A DNA stretch of 64,000 nt from Verrucomicrobiales bacterium (lineage in GTDB: Bacteria; Verrucomicrobiota; Verrucomicrobiia; Limisphaerales; J093). The stretch covers positions 1-64,000 of the forward strand of contig JABTUJ010000001.1 in assembly GCA_015075445.1 (NCBI GenBank). The letters are read 5' to 3'. Below are positions 34,901-42,558 of this stretch, piece by piece. Position numbers and translations under genes: made by a program. How positions within the stretch are numbered: the first letter of the stretch is position 1; each line of letters begins with the position of its first letter. Below the pieces are notes generated by a model. That model had not been told where the DNA came from. It saw nothing but the letters and a program-made list of their open reading frames with translations, and did no database searches.

Positions 34901-36931
34901 CCGGCCATTCTGCGCGCCCACGGCCAATCCGCCGTCCCCACCCGTCCATCCGCTCCACCCAAGACCGCCCCTCTCAAGCTGCCGCCGTGCGCCCTCCGCG
35001 GCCACCTCGGCGAGGCGCGAACCCTGGTCCAGCGCCGCCAACATCCCGCGGCTTGGAGCGCCACCCTCGCCGCCCTGTCCGAGCGCCCCTTCCATCCCGA
35101 GGCCTGGCTGCTCCTCGCCGAGATCGCCCTGGCCGCCGGCGATTCCGTCACCGCCCGTCGCTGCGCCCACCGCGCCCGCGACCTCGCCCCTGCCTTCAAG
35201 CCCGCTGCCCGCTTTCTCAAAGGCCGCCTTCGCGGCAGTGCGCGTCCCCCCTGGCTCGTCCTGCCCGCCCCGTTTTCCTTCGACTCCGCGTCGTCCGCAC
35301 CCCGGCTCTCCGTCTGCCTCATCGTCAAGAACGAGGAACAGTTCCTCGACCCGTGCCTCGCGTCCATCAAGGGCCTGGCCGATCAACTGGTCGTCGTTGA
35401 TACCGGCTCGACCGATCGCACCGTCGAGATCGCCCGCGCCCACGGCGCCGAAGTCCACGCCTTCCCCTGGAACGACGACTTCAGCGCCGCCCGCAACGCC
35501 GCCCTCGAACACGCCACCGGCGATTGGATCCTCATGCTCGATGCGGACGAAGAACTTCCGCCCGACCAGCACGACGCCCTTCGCCACGCCCTGAAACCCG
35601 GCCGCGTCATCGCCTGGCGCCTCCCTCTCGAGGACGTTGGCCGCGAGCAGGACGGCTGCAGCTACGTCCCCCGTCTCTTCCGCAATGCCCCGGGCCTCTT
35701 CTACGTCGGCCGCGTCCACGAACAGGTCTTCACCAGCATCGAGGTCCGCCGCGCCGAGTGGGGACTCGAAACCCGCCTCGGCCAGTCCCGCCTCCGCCAC
35801 CACGGCTACACCCGCGAAGTCACCCAGGCGCGCGGCAAGGTCGCCCGCAACCTCCGCCTCCTCGAACAAGCCGTCCTCGAATTCCCTGGCGAACCCAACC
35901 TCCTCATGAACCTCGGCCTCGAACTCACCCGCTCGGGCCGCGCCGCCGAGGGTCTCGACCAATACCGCGCCGCCTTCGAGGCCATGGCCGCCCAGCCCCC
36001 GGCCCTCCTCGTGCCGGAAACCCGCGAGATGCTCCTCGCCCAGTTCTCCTCCCAACTGCTTGCCGCTGGCCGCCACGCCGAGGTCATCGACGTCCTCACC
36101 TCGGCCCTCGCCAGCCGCCACGGCGGCCTCACCGCCTCCCTCCACTTCACCCTCGGCCTCGCCCACCTCGAACAGAGCCAATTCCCCGCCGCCGCCGAAC
36201 AGATGCGCCTTTGCCTCGCCCGGCGAGATCGTCCTTCCCTGGCCCCCGTCCACCCTGAGGTCCGCCGCGCCGGGCCCCGCCATTGCCTGGCCCGCTGCCT
36301 GGTTCACGCCGGTGACCACGCCGCCGCCGACCGCGAGTTCCGTCTCGCCCTCACCGACGACCCGGACTCGGCGCCCGTCCGGCTCGACTACGCGCGCTTC
36401 CTCCACGACCACGGCCGCTCGGTCGAAGCCCTCGAGGTCCTGCACCAGCTCGCCACGGCCCAGCCTTCCCTCGCCGCCGCCTGGCAGGGAGGCGCCGCCA
36501 TCGCCCTCGGGCGCCCCGAGTTCCTCGAGGTCGCCAACGACTGGACGGCCGAAGCCCAGCGCCTCTTCCCGGACGATCCCACCATCCTCACCCAACGCGC
36601 CGAAGCCCTCACCCTCACCGGCCATCCCGAATCCGCGCTGCCCCTTTGGCGACGCGTCGAGAACCGCGCCCACCCGCCCGCCCTCGCCGCGCTCGTCGTC
36701 TGCGAGACCGTCCTCGCCGATCACCAGTACCACCCGCCGGCCTCGCTCGCGGCCGCCATCACCGGCGAGTTCGTCCGCTGGTACCGGCGCCTCCTCGAGT
36801 TCGGGGCCGAAAACGTGGTGCGGCAGCTCAACACCCGCCTCGGTCCCTCAGCTTCGCGTCCCTGCGCCCGCCCGGCTCCTCGAAGCTGCCCTCGCCCGAA
36901 GGCGCCGCCGGCCCTGACCCTCCGCCCCTAA
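31958..36931 (+). CDS. Triple glycosyltransferase (GT4-GT2-GT2) with TPRs
   Basis: 1657 residues from the ATG overlapping the previous stop; a GTG nine bases upstream is the alternative. Residues 1-370 are a GT4 domain (HVIQQLSLGGGTRTL; FNVGYIGTVDFVK; NLQEVMLAGVPPVVFPHGGI). TPRs occupy about 565-670. A first GT2 domain starts near 747 (RVSALVSAYNSERFLRGCLE; NANTDDRHRRDAL). A second GT2 domain starts near 1113 (LSVCLIVKNEEQFLDPCLAS; DWILMLDADEELP, the DxD motif). TPRs fill about 1290-1640. Linkers contain at least four translated hairpin repeats (GAGILPA). Such a chain could build an oligosaccharide stepwise on one scaffold; the substrate is unknown. Confidence 0.8.
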   Translation: MNTILHVIQQLSLGGGTRTLVATATHSARFGPFRHRVVSLLPAAPEALALARAGGVEVLDAPGTPTVLREMAAADIVQIDWWNSPEMQALLQADLPPVRLFLWYHVCGDGPPQIITPELVRLADLNVATNPWTARELHAFRDLAPADRAQRVAMVIPGADFDRLDGLQPRPHAGFNVGYIGTVDFVKIHRRFVPLNAAVRSPDVRFLVCGGGGALDTLRAEAQSLGVADRFDFRGFVPDIRPVLELLDAYGYPLCPDTYASGELNLQEVMLAGVPPVVFPHGGIRGLVQHEQTGLVVHTETEYRDALEYLHREPAARRALGARAQEYARQHFGAANAARELNPLYERLLALPKRARSWGCHADLPAWEPPVSLLDLTDTPAAAPGARLFVESLGNTDGCFLTSLTSQDPDELLAAEAAIARCSPLLRSPFSGGVLNYRQAFPQDGFLQLWAGLILRDQNQLPAAIGAFGTALDHGCRHWRVVWYIAEAAARHGDTALALRAARSVAQSQPGFAPATRLLAEFGGAGILPAPPPPSSGTALAPATAAQAPDAVHPPSPPPSTLTDPAIAVAQARAAAQAGRTDEFEAVLARALELEPGHPGALRLLAELHLQCGQPTDAARLCLQLLRRQPDDLAALELLAASFTAAGEQEAAADTYRRVLELDPQNVTARAHLEPLAPPCGADTPTAPSPCGAGILPALSSGGAGILPAASPCGAGILPAPSTPVVTAQVQEPETPRAPLLTPPSPPAAPRVSALVSAYNSERFLRGCLEDLEAQTIAHELEIIVVDSASPQNERAIVEEFQQRYGNIIYLRSPERETVYGAWNRALEVARGRYVTNANTDDRHRRDALEILARTLDEQPDIALVYADCLVTRNENETFDTARPIRRFDWLDFDPLALLRQGCFVGPQPMWRRDLHQQHGRFDATMVSAGDYEFWLRLAAHHRFLHVPQTLGLYLESPSSVEHRNRERAAREIAEARRRHEPAILRAHGQSAVPTRPSAPPKTAPLKLPPCALRGHLGEARTLVQRRQHPAAWSATLAALSERPFHPEAWLLLAEIALAAGDSVTARRCAHRARDLAPAFKPAARFLKGRLRGSARPPWLVLPAPFSFDSASSAPRLSVCLIVKNEEQFLDPCLASIKGLADQLVVVDTGSTDRTVEIARAHGAEVHAFPWNDDFSAARNAALEHATGDWILMLDADEELPPDQHDALRHALKPGRVIAWRLPLEDVGREQDGCSYVPRLFRNAPGLFYVGRVHEQVFTSIEVRRAEWGLETRLGQSRLRHHGYTREVTQARGKVARNLRLLEQAVLEFPGEPNLLMNLGLELTRSGRAAEGLDQYRAAFEAMAAQPPALLVPETREMLLAQFSSQLLAAGRHAEVIDVLTSALASRHGGLTASLHFTLGLAHLEQSQFPAAAEQMRLCLARRDRPSLAPVHPEVRRAGPRHCLARCLVHAGDHAAADREFRLALTDDPDSAPVRLDYARFLHDHGRSVEALEVLHQLATAQPSLAAAWQGGAAIALGRPEFLEVANDWTAEAQRLFPDDPTILTQRAEALTLTGHPESALPLWRRVENRAHPPALAALVVCETVLADHQYHPPASLAAAITGEFVRWYRRLLEFGAENVVRQLNTRLGPSASRPCARPAPRSCPRPKAPPALTLRP
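33523..33548 (+). repeat. Interspersed hairpin repeat in the triple glycosyltransferase gene
   Basis: GGTGGTGCAGGC-ATCTT-GCCTGCAC copy, read as GAGILPAP in the linker after the GT4 domain. Confidence 0.75.
34027..34118 (+). repeat. Cluster of three hairpin repeats in the GT linker
   Basis: Copies at 34027-34052, 34060-34082 and 34093-34118, plus a degenerate start at about 33995. Each is read as GAGILPA. Local duplication of the element has lengthened the linker between the TPRs and the first GT2 domain. Confidence 0.8.
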
Positions 36932-37022
36932 GCGGCGCTCCAGCGCGACACTCCCAACGTGGCGCGTGCCCAGCGGTCACAGGGGTCGCGAAGCGTTGGA
37001 GTGCGTCGCGCGAGCGCCGCTT
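36931..37022. terminator. Long imperfect inverted repeat after the glycan operon
   Basis: AAGCGGCGCTCCAGCGCGAC with ACTCCCAACG (36930-36958) is mirrored by GCGTTGGAGTGCGTCGCGCG with AGCGCCGCTT (36993-37022). Arms are nearly 30 bases with few mismatches and a spacer of about 35. It begins at the stop codon of the last glycan gene, so it may end transcription. No T tract follows, and it may equally be a mobile palindromic repeat. Confidence 0.5.
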
Positions 37023-37192
37023 GGCGTCGTCTCGTCCTCCGACCGGCTCGGGGTTCGGGATCGAGGCGCGGGTTCGCCGGGCATGAGTGACTCTCCATGT
37101 CTGTGCCCGCTAAGCGCTTCCAGTACGAGGCCCCCTGTCTCCCTCCATCCCGGGCTTGATCTCTTCCGCGCTCCTCCCCAAATCTCCTCGCT

Positions 37193-39457
37193 GTGGTCGC
37201 GCCCTATCCAGCGAACGCCACGTCCGGACCTTCGGCTGCCCGGGCGCGATCCCGCCGTTTCCTCGTCTTCCTCGCCGTTCTCTGGACCCTCGCCTGGGGC
37301 CTCGCCTGGCTCGCGCTCGAGGGGATCACTCCGTCCACCGACCCGGCTCCCGGCCCTTCTGCTCCTTCCGCCACGAGCACCTTCGACGGCCGTGTCCTTG
37401 CCGCTTCCCTCGATCCCGCCCCGCTCTCGCCGACCCGACTCAAGACCGCCGCCCGGACCGGACTCACCGCGCTCTGGTTCTTGGGACTCGCGGGGCTTTG
37501 GCGCGGAATTGTTGATCTCCGTCGGCAAGGCGCCACCGCCACCGCCGCCCTCGAGGCGCGTGCCGCCGCCGAACAACGTTTCCGCGACATCTTCGAAGGC
37601 TCCCAGGTCGGCATGGCCCTCGCCACGCTCGACACCCGCATCGTCGAAATCAACCCTGCCTTCTGCCACCTGGTTGGCCATCCCCGCGAAGTCCTGCTGG
37701 GCCGCGCCCTCGCCGAGCTCGTCCACCCGGATCACCGCGCGGCGGAAATCGCCCGCCTCGAACGCCTCCTCGCCGGGCACACCGCCGGCTGCCAGACCGA
37801 GTGCCGCTACCTCCATCCGCACGATCCTGAGGTCTGGGGCGGGCTCTCCCTCACCCTCCTGCGCGACCCCGCCGGTCAACCGCAATTCCTCGCCGCCCAG
37901 GTCCAGAACATCACTGAACACCGCCGCGCCGAGAGCCAGCTCCGCGAGCAGGCCGCCCTCCTCGAGATTGCCCAGGACGCCATCTGTGTCCAGGACCTCG
38001 ACGGACGCATCGAGTTCTGGAACCCCGCCGCCGAACGCCTCTACGGCTGGACCCGCGCCGAGGCCATCGGCGCCCACGTCGACGAACGCCTCTTTGCCCG
38101 GGTCAGCCAAGAACTCCTCCAGGCCCGCGCCGATCTCCTCCGCGACGGCTCCTGGCACGGCGAACTCACCCAGGCGGCCAAGGATGGCCGCACCCTCACG
38201 GCCCTGTGCCGCTTCAGCCTCGTTCGCGATCCCGCCGGCAAGCCCCGCTCCATCCTCATCCTCAGCACCGACCTCACCGAGCGGAAGCAACTCGAAGAAC
38301 AGTTCCTCCGTGCCCAGCGCATGGAATGTGTCGGCGCCCTCGCCAGCGGCCTCGCCCACGACCTCAACAATGTCTTCGCCCCCATCCTCATTGCCACGGA
38401 CGTCCTCGCCGACCGCCTCCCCGACTCCTCCGGCACCAGCCTCGTCCGCATGATCCGCGACAGCGCCACCCGGGGCTCGAGCATCGTCCGGCAGTTGCTC
38501 GCCTTTGGCCGCGGCGCCGGTCCTTCGCTCGTCGAACTCCCCCTCGGCCACCTCCTCCGGGACATGCAGCGCTGGGGTCGCGAGACCTTCCCCCGCAACA
38601 TCCAGTTCACCACCCACCACGACCGCGACCTCTGGTCGGTCATCGGCGACCCCACCCAGATCCACCAGCTCCTCCTCAACCTCTGCCTCAACGCCCGCGA
38701 CGCCATGCCCCAGGGCGGCCCCCTCACCCTCGAAGCCCGCAACTTCCAGGCCGACGAGGTCTTCTGTCGCATGAACCCCGACGCCACCCCCGGCCCCTAC
38801 GTCCGCTTCGACATCACCGATGCCGGCGCGGGCATCCCGGAGGAACTCCGCGAGAGGATCTTCGACCCCGGCTTCACCACCAAACCCCCCGGCCAGGGCA
38901 CCGGCCTCGGCCTCCCCACCGTCCGGACCATCCTCAAGTCCCACCGCGGTTTCCTCGAACTCCACTCCCGCGTCGGCGAGGGCACCCGCTTCCGCGTCTA
39001 CCTCCCGGCCCTCGCCCGCGAGACCCCGCCCCCGACCAGCTACCCCGCTCCCACCCCGCCGCCAGGCCAGGGCGAACTCGTCCTCATCGTCGACGACGAA
39101 CAGGCCCTCTGCGAAGCCACCCGCCACTACCTCGCCCAATGTGGCTACTCCCTCCTCACCGCCCGCGACGGGGTCGAAGCCATCACCCGCTTCCTCCAAC
39201 ACCAGGCCCGCCTCCGCCTCGTCCTCACCGACATGGTCATGCCCGGACTCGACGGCGCCCCCTTCATCCGCGCCTTGCGCCGCATCCGCCCGGACATCCC
39301 CATCATCGCCATGAGCGGCATCCCCGGCCAGCGTCAGGCCGCCGAAGAAGCCGGCGGCCCCGGCCTCCGTTTCCTGGAAAAGCCCTTCGCCGGCGAGGAA
39401 CTCCTCCGCGTCCTGCAGGACATCCTCACCCCGCCGCCCGCCTCGCCCACCCTGTAG
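37193..39457 (+). CDS. Hybrid sensor histidine kinase (membrane, PAS-PAS-kinase-receiver)
   Basis: 754 residues, GTG start. Two membrane helices near the N-terminus (about 24-44 and 90-107) flank a short extracytoplasmic loop. Two PAS domains follow (about 125-245 and 250-370). The kinase has H389 in GLAHDLNNVFAPILIATDVL, the N box LLLNLCLNARDAMPQGG and the G boxes DAGAGIPEEL and GQGTGLGLPTV. A C-terminal receiver (about 625-745) has D680 in LTDMVMPGLDG and the lysine in LEKPF. It is monocistronic between the glycan island and the flagellin-2 operon; motility control is plausible but unproven. Confidence 0.88.
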   Translation: MVAPYPANATSGPSAARARSRRFLVFLAVLWTLAWGLAWLALEGITPSTDPAPGPSAPSATSTFDGRVLAASLDPAPLSPTRLKTAARTGLTALWFLGLAGLWRGIVDLRRQGATATAALEARAAAEQRFRDIFEGSQVGMALATLDTRIVEINPAFCHLVGHPREVLLGRALAELVHPDHRAAEIARLERLLAGHTAGCQTECRYLHPHDPEVWGGLSLTLLRDPAGQPQFLAAQVQNITEHRRAESQLREQAALLEIAQDAICVQDLDGRIEFWNPAAERLYGWTRAEAIGAHVDERLFARVSQELLQARADLLRDGSWHGELTQAAKDGRTLTALCRFSLVRDPAGKPRSILILSTDLTERKQLEEQFLRAQRMECVGALASGLAHDLNNVFAPILIATDVLADRLPDSSGTSLVRMIRDSATRGSSIVRQLLAFGRGAGPSLVELPLGHLLRDMQRWGRETFPRNIQFTTHHDRDLWSVIGDPTQIHQLLLNLCLNARDAMPQGGPLTLEARNFQADEVFCRMNPDATPGPYVRFDITDAGAGIPEELRERIFDPGFTTKPPGQGTGLGLPTVRTILKSHRGFLELHSRVGEGTRFRVYLPALARETPPPTSYPAPTPPPGQGELVLIVDDEQALCEATRHYLAQCGYSLLTARDGVEAITRFLQHQARLRLVLTDMVMPGLDGAPFIRALRRIRPDIPIIAMSGIPGQRQAAEEAGGPGLRFLEKPFAGEELLRVLQDILTPPPASPTL

Positions 39458-39477
39458 GCCGCGTGCCCTCACGCGGC
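39458..39477. terminator. GC hairpin between convergent genes
   Basis: GCCGCGTG-CCCT-CACGCGGC, a perfect 8-bp stem, starts directly after the kinase stop codon and precedes the end of the convergent FliT-like gene. It is a candidate bidirectional terminator and also a member of the GTAGGCCG hairpin family. Confidence 0.5.
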
Positions 39478-39480
39478 GTC

Positions 39481-39876
39481 TCACGAGTACGACTGCCAGC
39501 ACGTCCCTTCCCCCGGCCCGTACGCCCGCTGGATGCCTCGCAACTGCGCCGCCGACCGGTCCAGCGAAGCCAGCGCCACCCGCGCCTGCTCACGCCGCTC
39601 ACACAGCCACGTGTGGTTCCGCGACTCCAACTGGATCAGGTCCGCCACCATCGGCCGCAATTCCTGCTCGAACCGCGCGAAGTCACCACCGGCCTCCGCC
39701 TCCCGATTCCAGACCTCCGTCGCTTCCACGATCCGCGCCTGCAGCTCCCGCTTGAGGGCCTGTTGTCGCGCCACAGTCGGCCACTCGTCCCGCGCGATCG
39801 CCGCCCCCTCCAGCTCCGTGAGCCGCCGCCACTCGGCGTACAGGTCCAGCAAACGATGGCGGGCGCTCGCGGCCAT
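39481..39876 (-). CDS. FliT-like flagellar chaperone (tentative)
   Basis: 131 residues, entirely helical and charged, with a C-terminal helix containing LESRNHTWLCERREQARVAL and RSAAQLRGIQRAYGP. Size, helical layout and position directly after fliS (3 bp gap) match FliT/FlgN-type chaperones, although sequence similarity to a named family is weak. FliT-type proteins usually escort the filament cap FliD, whose gene is not in this window. Confidence 0.55.
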   Translation of the reverse strand: MAASARHRLLDLYAEWRRLTELEGAAIARDEWPTVARQQALKRELQARIVEATEVWNREAEAGGDFARFEQELRPMVADLIQLESRNHTWLCERREQARVALASLDRSAAQLRGIQRAYGPGEGTCWQSYS

Positions 39877-39879
39877 GGC

Positions 39880-40317
39880 TCACCCACACACACACAGCGA
39901 TCCCGGCGCTTCGGCGGCATCCGCCCGCTCCGCCTGCCCGCGCAGCATCTCCGCCCACGCGTCGCGGAGCACCGTCAGCCGCCGCATGGCGTCCTGGATC
40001 CCGTCCGCCCGCTTCCGGAAATTGCTCTCCGTCAGCCGATCATCCAGATAGTCGTACAACGCCCGCAGCGTCCGGGCCAACGCCCCCCCGCGGTCCATGT
40101 CCAACGTGCTGTTCAGCTCGCCCAGAATGCTCTGGGCCCGCAGCACGTTGTTGCTGATCGTCTGGTGGAAGGCCAGGGGATCCTCATGTCGGAACCCCTC
40201 GAGGGCCTGCGCCAGAAACCGCAGCGCACCGTCATACAGCATCAGCACCAGTTGCCCCGGCGAAGCCGTCTGCGTGCTCGTCTGTCGGTAGGAAGTCCAG
40301 GGTCGTGCGTAACTCAT
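39880..40317 (-). CDS. fliS: FliS, flagellin export chaperone
   Basis: 145 residues. The start SYARPWTSYRQTSTQTASPG followed by QLVLMLYDGALRFLAQALEG is diagnostic of FliS; LDMDRGGALARTLRALYDYL also fits. FliS holds flagellin unfolded in the cytosol and delivers it to FlhA. The open frame extends further upstream, but the conserved N-terminus sets the start at 40317. It is cotranscribed with the lipoprotein, FlgM-like and FliT-like genes. Confidence 0.95.
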   Translation of the reverse strand: MSYARPWTSYRQTSTQTASPGQLVLMLYDGALRFLAQALEGFRHEDPLAFHQTISNNVLRAQSILGELNSTLDMDRGGALARTLRALYDYLDDRLTESNFRKRADGIQDAMRRLTVLRDAWAEMLRGQAERADAAEAPGSLCVCG

Positions 40318-40351
40318 GGGTCGTGACTCGTGCCGTGGGCACGCCTGCCGA

Positions 40352-40684
40352 TCAGCCTGCCTCCGCCTTCGTCTCCCCCGTCGACCCCCGATGGCTGAAG
40401 GCCGCCACAAACGCCACCGCCAGCGGCCGCAGCACGTCCGGCGGCGGGTACTCATCTGACGCCACCAACGCCCGGCCCCGCGCCACCGCCTCGGGACGGA
40501 CCTCCGGTGTCTGCGCCATGGCGCGCTCCAGGGCCTCCGTGCCCTTGAAGTCGCCCGCCTCAGGGTCCACCCGCCGGACCCGAGGCGCCGTCGGCACGGT
40601 CCCCGGAGGGACGGCGCCCACGCTGCTGTTCGCTTTGATTTCCATATCAAGGGTCTGGTCGGGAACCGCCTCAGGCACCACCAC
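40352..40684 (-). CDS. FlgM-like anti-sigma-28 candidate
   Basis: 110 residues from a GTG preceded by AAGG; an internal ATG at 40645 (MEIKANSSVG) would give a FlgM-like start and 97 residues. The C-terminal half, EVRPEAVARGRALVASDEYP followed by PPDVLRPLAVAF, has the pattern of FlgM proteins (R-x-E/x-V-x-x-G/A-K-x-L-I-x-x-x-x-Y-P then a helix). FlgM binds FliA until the hook is complete. Placement between the sigma-28-controlled lipoprotein and fliS supports the call, but the family match is only moderate. Confidence 0.5.
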   Translation of the reverse strand: MVVPEAVPDQTLDMEIKANSSVGAVPPGTVPTAPRVRRVDPEAGDFKGTEALERAMAQTPEVRPEAVARGRALVASDEYPPPDVLRPLAVAFVAAFSHRGSTGETKAEAG

Positions 40685-40692
40685 CAGACACC

Positions 40693-41391
40693 TTACTTAT
40701 CGCCAGAATCCGTCGCGGCTTTAGCCGGCGCCCCCCGCCGGGGCAGGGTGCCCACGGCCGCCGCCGCGCTGTACTGACCGAACCGACGCGGCGAGTTGAG
40801 GATCGCGCTGCTGTCCAACTGCACCGACGGCTGGTTGAGCCCGCCGCGGTAATAGGCCTGCGCCGCGGCAATCACCTCCGGCGAACCCGCGTCGAAAACC
40901 TCGTCCACCGACCAGTACGCGGCGTGGGTCCACACCTCCACCAGGCTCAGATGCCAGCCCACCATCAGCGGCGGATACGGCTGGTACACGGACAGCTCAC
41001 TGAACAGCACCGCGTCACACCCCGTCTGCTCCCGCACCGTTGCCAGCAGGTCCGCGGGCAATGGCTCTTCCCGCCGCCAGCGCTCCCGCCCCGTCCACTC
41101 CCGCAACTCGGCCCGCGACACCGGCACCACCTCGAACAACCCCTGCTTCCGCACCTCTGCCACCAGCACCGGCTCGAGGGTTCGCACCCCGCTTTGAGCC
41201 GTGATGTCCTCCGCCGCGGTCACAGGCAGCAGGGCCACCCGACGCAGGCTCACCGGCAGCGTCGAAGCCTGCCGATGGACATTGGCCGGCTGGTACGGCG
41301 TCGCCAGGCTCCGCCGCCACGCCGCGTTCTCCGCGCACCCCGCGCCCAGCCACAGCACCAGGCCGAGCCCCACTGCTCCCGATCGTGTCAT
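40693..41391 (-). CDS. Outer-membrane lipoprotein with a CsgG/TolB-like N-terminal fold
   Basis: 232 residues. A lipoprotein signal (LVLWLGAGC, Cys18 as lipidation site) is followed by a domain starting RRVALLPVTAAEDITAQSGV. The alternation of strands and helices continues through VLVAEVRKQGLFEVVPVSRA and TGCDAVLFSELSVYQPYP, resembling the periplasmic domain of CsgG, GNA1162 and TolB N-terminal proteins. Such proteins associate with outer-membrane machines, so a basal-body or sheath accessory role is possible. It is first in its operon, 11 bases after a sigma-28-type -10 element. Confidence 0.65.
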   Translation of the reverse strand: MTRSGAVGLGLVLWLGAGCAENAAWRRSLATPYQPANVHRQASTLPVSLRRVALLPVTAAEDITAQSGVRTLEPVLVAEVRKQGLFEVVPVSRAELREWTGRERWRREEPLPADLLATVREQTGCDAVLFSELSVYQPYPPLMVGWHLSLVEVWTHAAYWSVDEVFDAGSPEVIAAAQAYYRGGLNQPSVQLDSSAILNSPRRFGQYSAAAAVGTLPRRGAPAKAATDSGDK

Positions 41392-41401
41392 CACCCTTCG
41401 C

Positions 41402-41428
41402 TTATCGGCACGGGCCCGACCGGCTTGA
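41402..41428 (-). promoter_or_regulatory. Sigma-28-type promoter of the lipoprotein/FlgM/FliS operon
   Basis: Minus strand TCAAG-N14-GCCGATAA: perfect -10 octamer and one mismatch in the -35. The -10 ends 10 bases before the ATG, predicting a nearly leaderless mRNA. Confidence 0.75.
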
Positions 41429-41531
41429 GCCAGGCCGCGCCGGCGCCCCCGCCAAAACACACCACCCCGGACGACGCCTCCACGCCGTCCGGGGTGGATC
41501 AGACCGCCGGGAACGACCCCGGCTGCGCGGC

Positions 41532-42332
41532 TTAGCCCAACAGCCGCAGCGCCGCCGTGGGCAGCATGTTGGCCTGCGCCAACATCGCCGTCCCCGACTG
41601 CACCAGGATGTTGTACCGCGCGTACTCGGTGCTTTCCGACGCCACATCGACGTCCTTGATCCGGCTGTTCGCCGCCGCCAGGTTCGTCTTCTGCACCGCC
41701 AGTTGCTCGTTCGTATAGTTCAGCCGGGTCAGGTTCGCCCCGATCTGAGCGCGATCCGACGTGAGTTGGGTGATTGCCGCCTTCACGTTCGTCAACGCGG
41801 TCACCGCCCCGCTGGTCAGACTCTGCCCCTGCGTCGCGTTCGTGTAGGCCGTGGCCCCCAGGTTCACGCTCGTCATGCTCCACGTGTTCGCATCGCTGTC
41901 GATCGTCACGTTCTGCGCCGAGCTCGTAAACAGGCTCACGCCGTTGAAGTCCTTGGACGCGATGTCATCGATGTACTTGCCCAGCTCCTGATACTCCTTG
42001 TCGTACAGCGCCTTGTCGGCCTCGGTCTTCGTCACGTCCTGCGCCAGCACCGCCAGCTCGCTCATCCGGTCCAACGCCTTCTGGGCCTTCTTCAGGAACC
42101 CGTCCTGCGTCTGCGTGAATGACGCCGCGTTGCTGATGTTGTTCGTCGTCGCGTTGATCCGGTTGATCTGCGCGTCAAACCGCAGCGACACCGCCAACCC
42201 GGCCGCGTCGTCTTCCGGCGACGTGATCTTCGATCCCGAAGACAACCGGGTCAGCGATTTGGCCAAACGAGCGGACGATTCGGCAAACACCTGTGCGCTC
42301 TGTTGGGCCGATACATTGGTGTTGATAACCAT
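41532..42332 (-). CDS. Flagellin 2
   Basis: 266 residues, a close relative of flagellin 1. It begins MVINTNVSAQQSAQVFAESS, continues LTRLSSGSKITSPEDDAAGL and ends SGTAMLAQANMLPTAALRLL. Like flagellin 1 it lacks large D2/D3 domains; the Thr/Asn/Ser-rich centre (about 135-180) is the variable surface. It has its own sigma-28 promoter (42473-42499), a leader of about 130 bases, an AAGGAGAG ribosome binding site and two CAAGGA CsrA-like sites. A gap of about 140 bp separates it from the following lipoprotein gene. Confidence 0.97.
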   Translation of the reverse strand: MVINTNVSAQQSAQVFAESSARLAKSLTRLSSGSKITSPEDDAAGLAVSLRFDAQINRINATTNNISNAASFTQTQDGFLKKAQKALDRMSELAVLAQDVTKTEADKALYDKEYQELGKYIDDIASKDFNGVSLFTSSAQNVTIDSDANTWSMTSVNLGATAYTNATQGQSLTSGAVTALTNVKAAITQLTSDRAQIGANLTRLNYTNEQLAVQKTNLAAANSRIKDVDVASESTEYARYNILVQSGTAMLAQANMLPTAALRLLG

Positions 42333-42342
42333 AACTACACTC

Positions 42343-42393
42343 TCTCCTTGAGTCACCCCGGGCGGGGCTTTGTTTTCTTTAACGGCTTCCTTG
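42343..42393 (-). promoter_or_regulatory. Two CsrA-like sites in the flagellin-2 leader
   Basis: CAAGGAAG at 42386-42393 and CAAGGAGA at 42343-42350 (minus strand), about 43 bases apart. The proximal one coincides with the ribosome binding site. The core matches the CsrA target ARGGA. This parallels the two-site arrangement known for CsrA on the hag leader of Bacillus subtilis. Confidence 0.55.
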
Positions 42394-42472
42394 CCGCGAG
42401 GCAGACGTGTCCGAGGTCGTCCACCGTGTCCCTCGCCGGCCTTTCATGGCCGCCGGCCGCCTTGCACCCCTC

Positions 42473-42499
42473 CTATCGGCCGCCCCCCAAAATACTTTA
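42473..42499 (-). promoter_or_regulatory. Sigma-28 promoter of flagellin 2
   Basis: Minus strand TAAAG-N14-GCCGATAG, differing from the enterobacterial consensus TAAA-N15-GCCGATAA at one position. The predicted transcription start is near 42466, leaving a leader of about 130 bases. Confidence 0.85.
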
Positions 42500-42558
42500 G
42501 CCCTCCGCCCCGACTCCACACTTGCCTCCCGCCCGCGCCCTGTCCGACTCTCGGCGCC

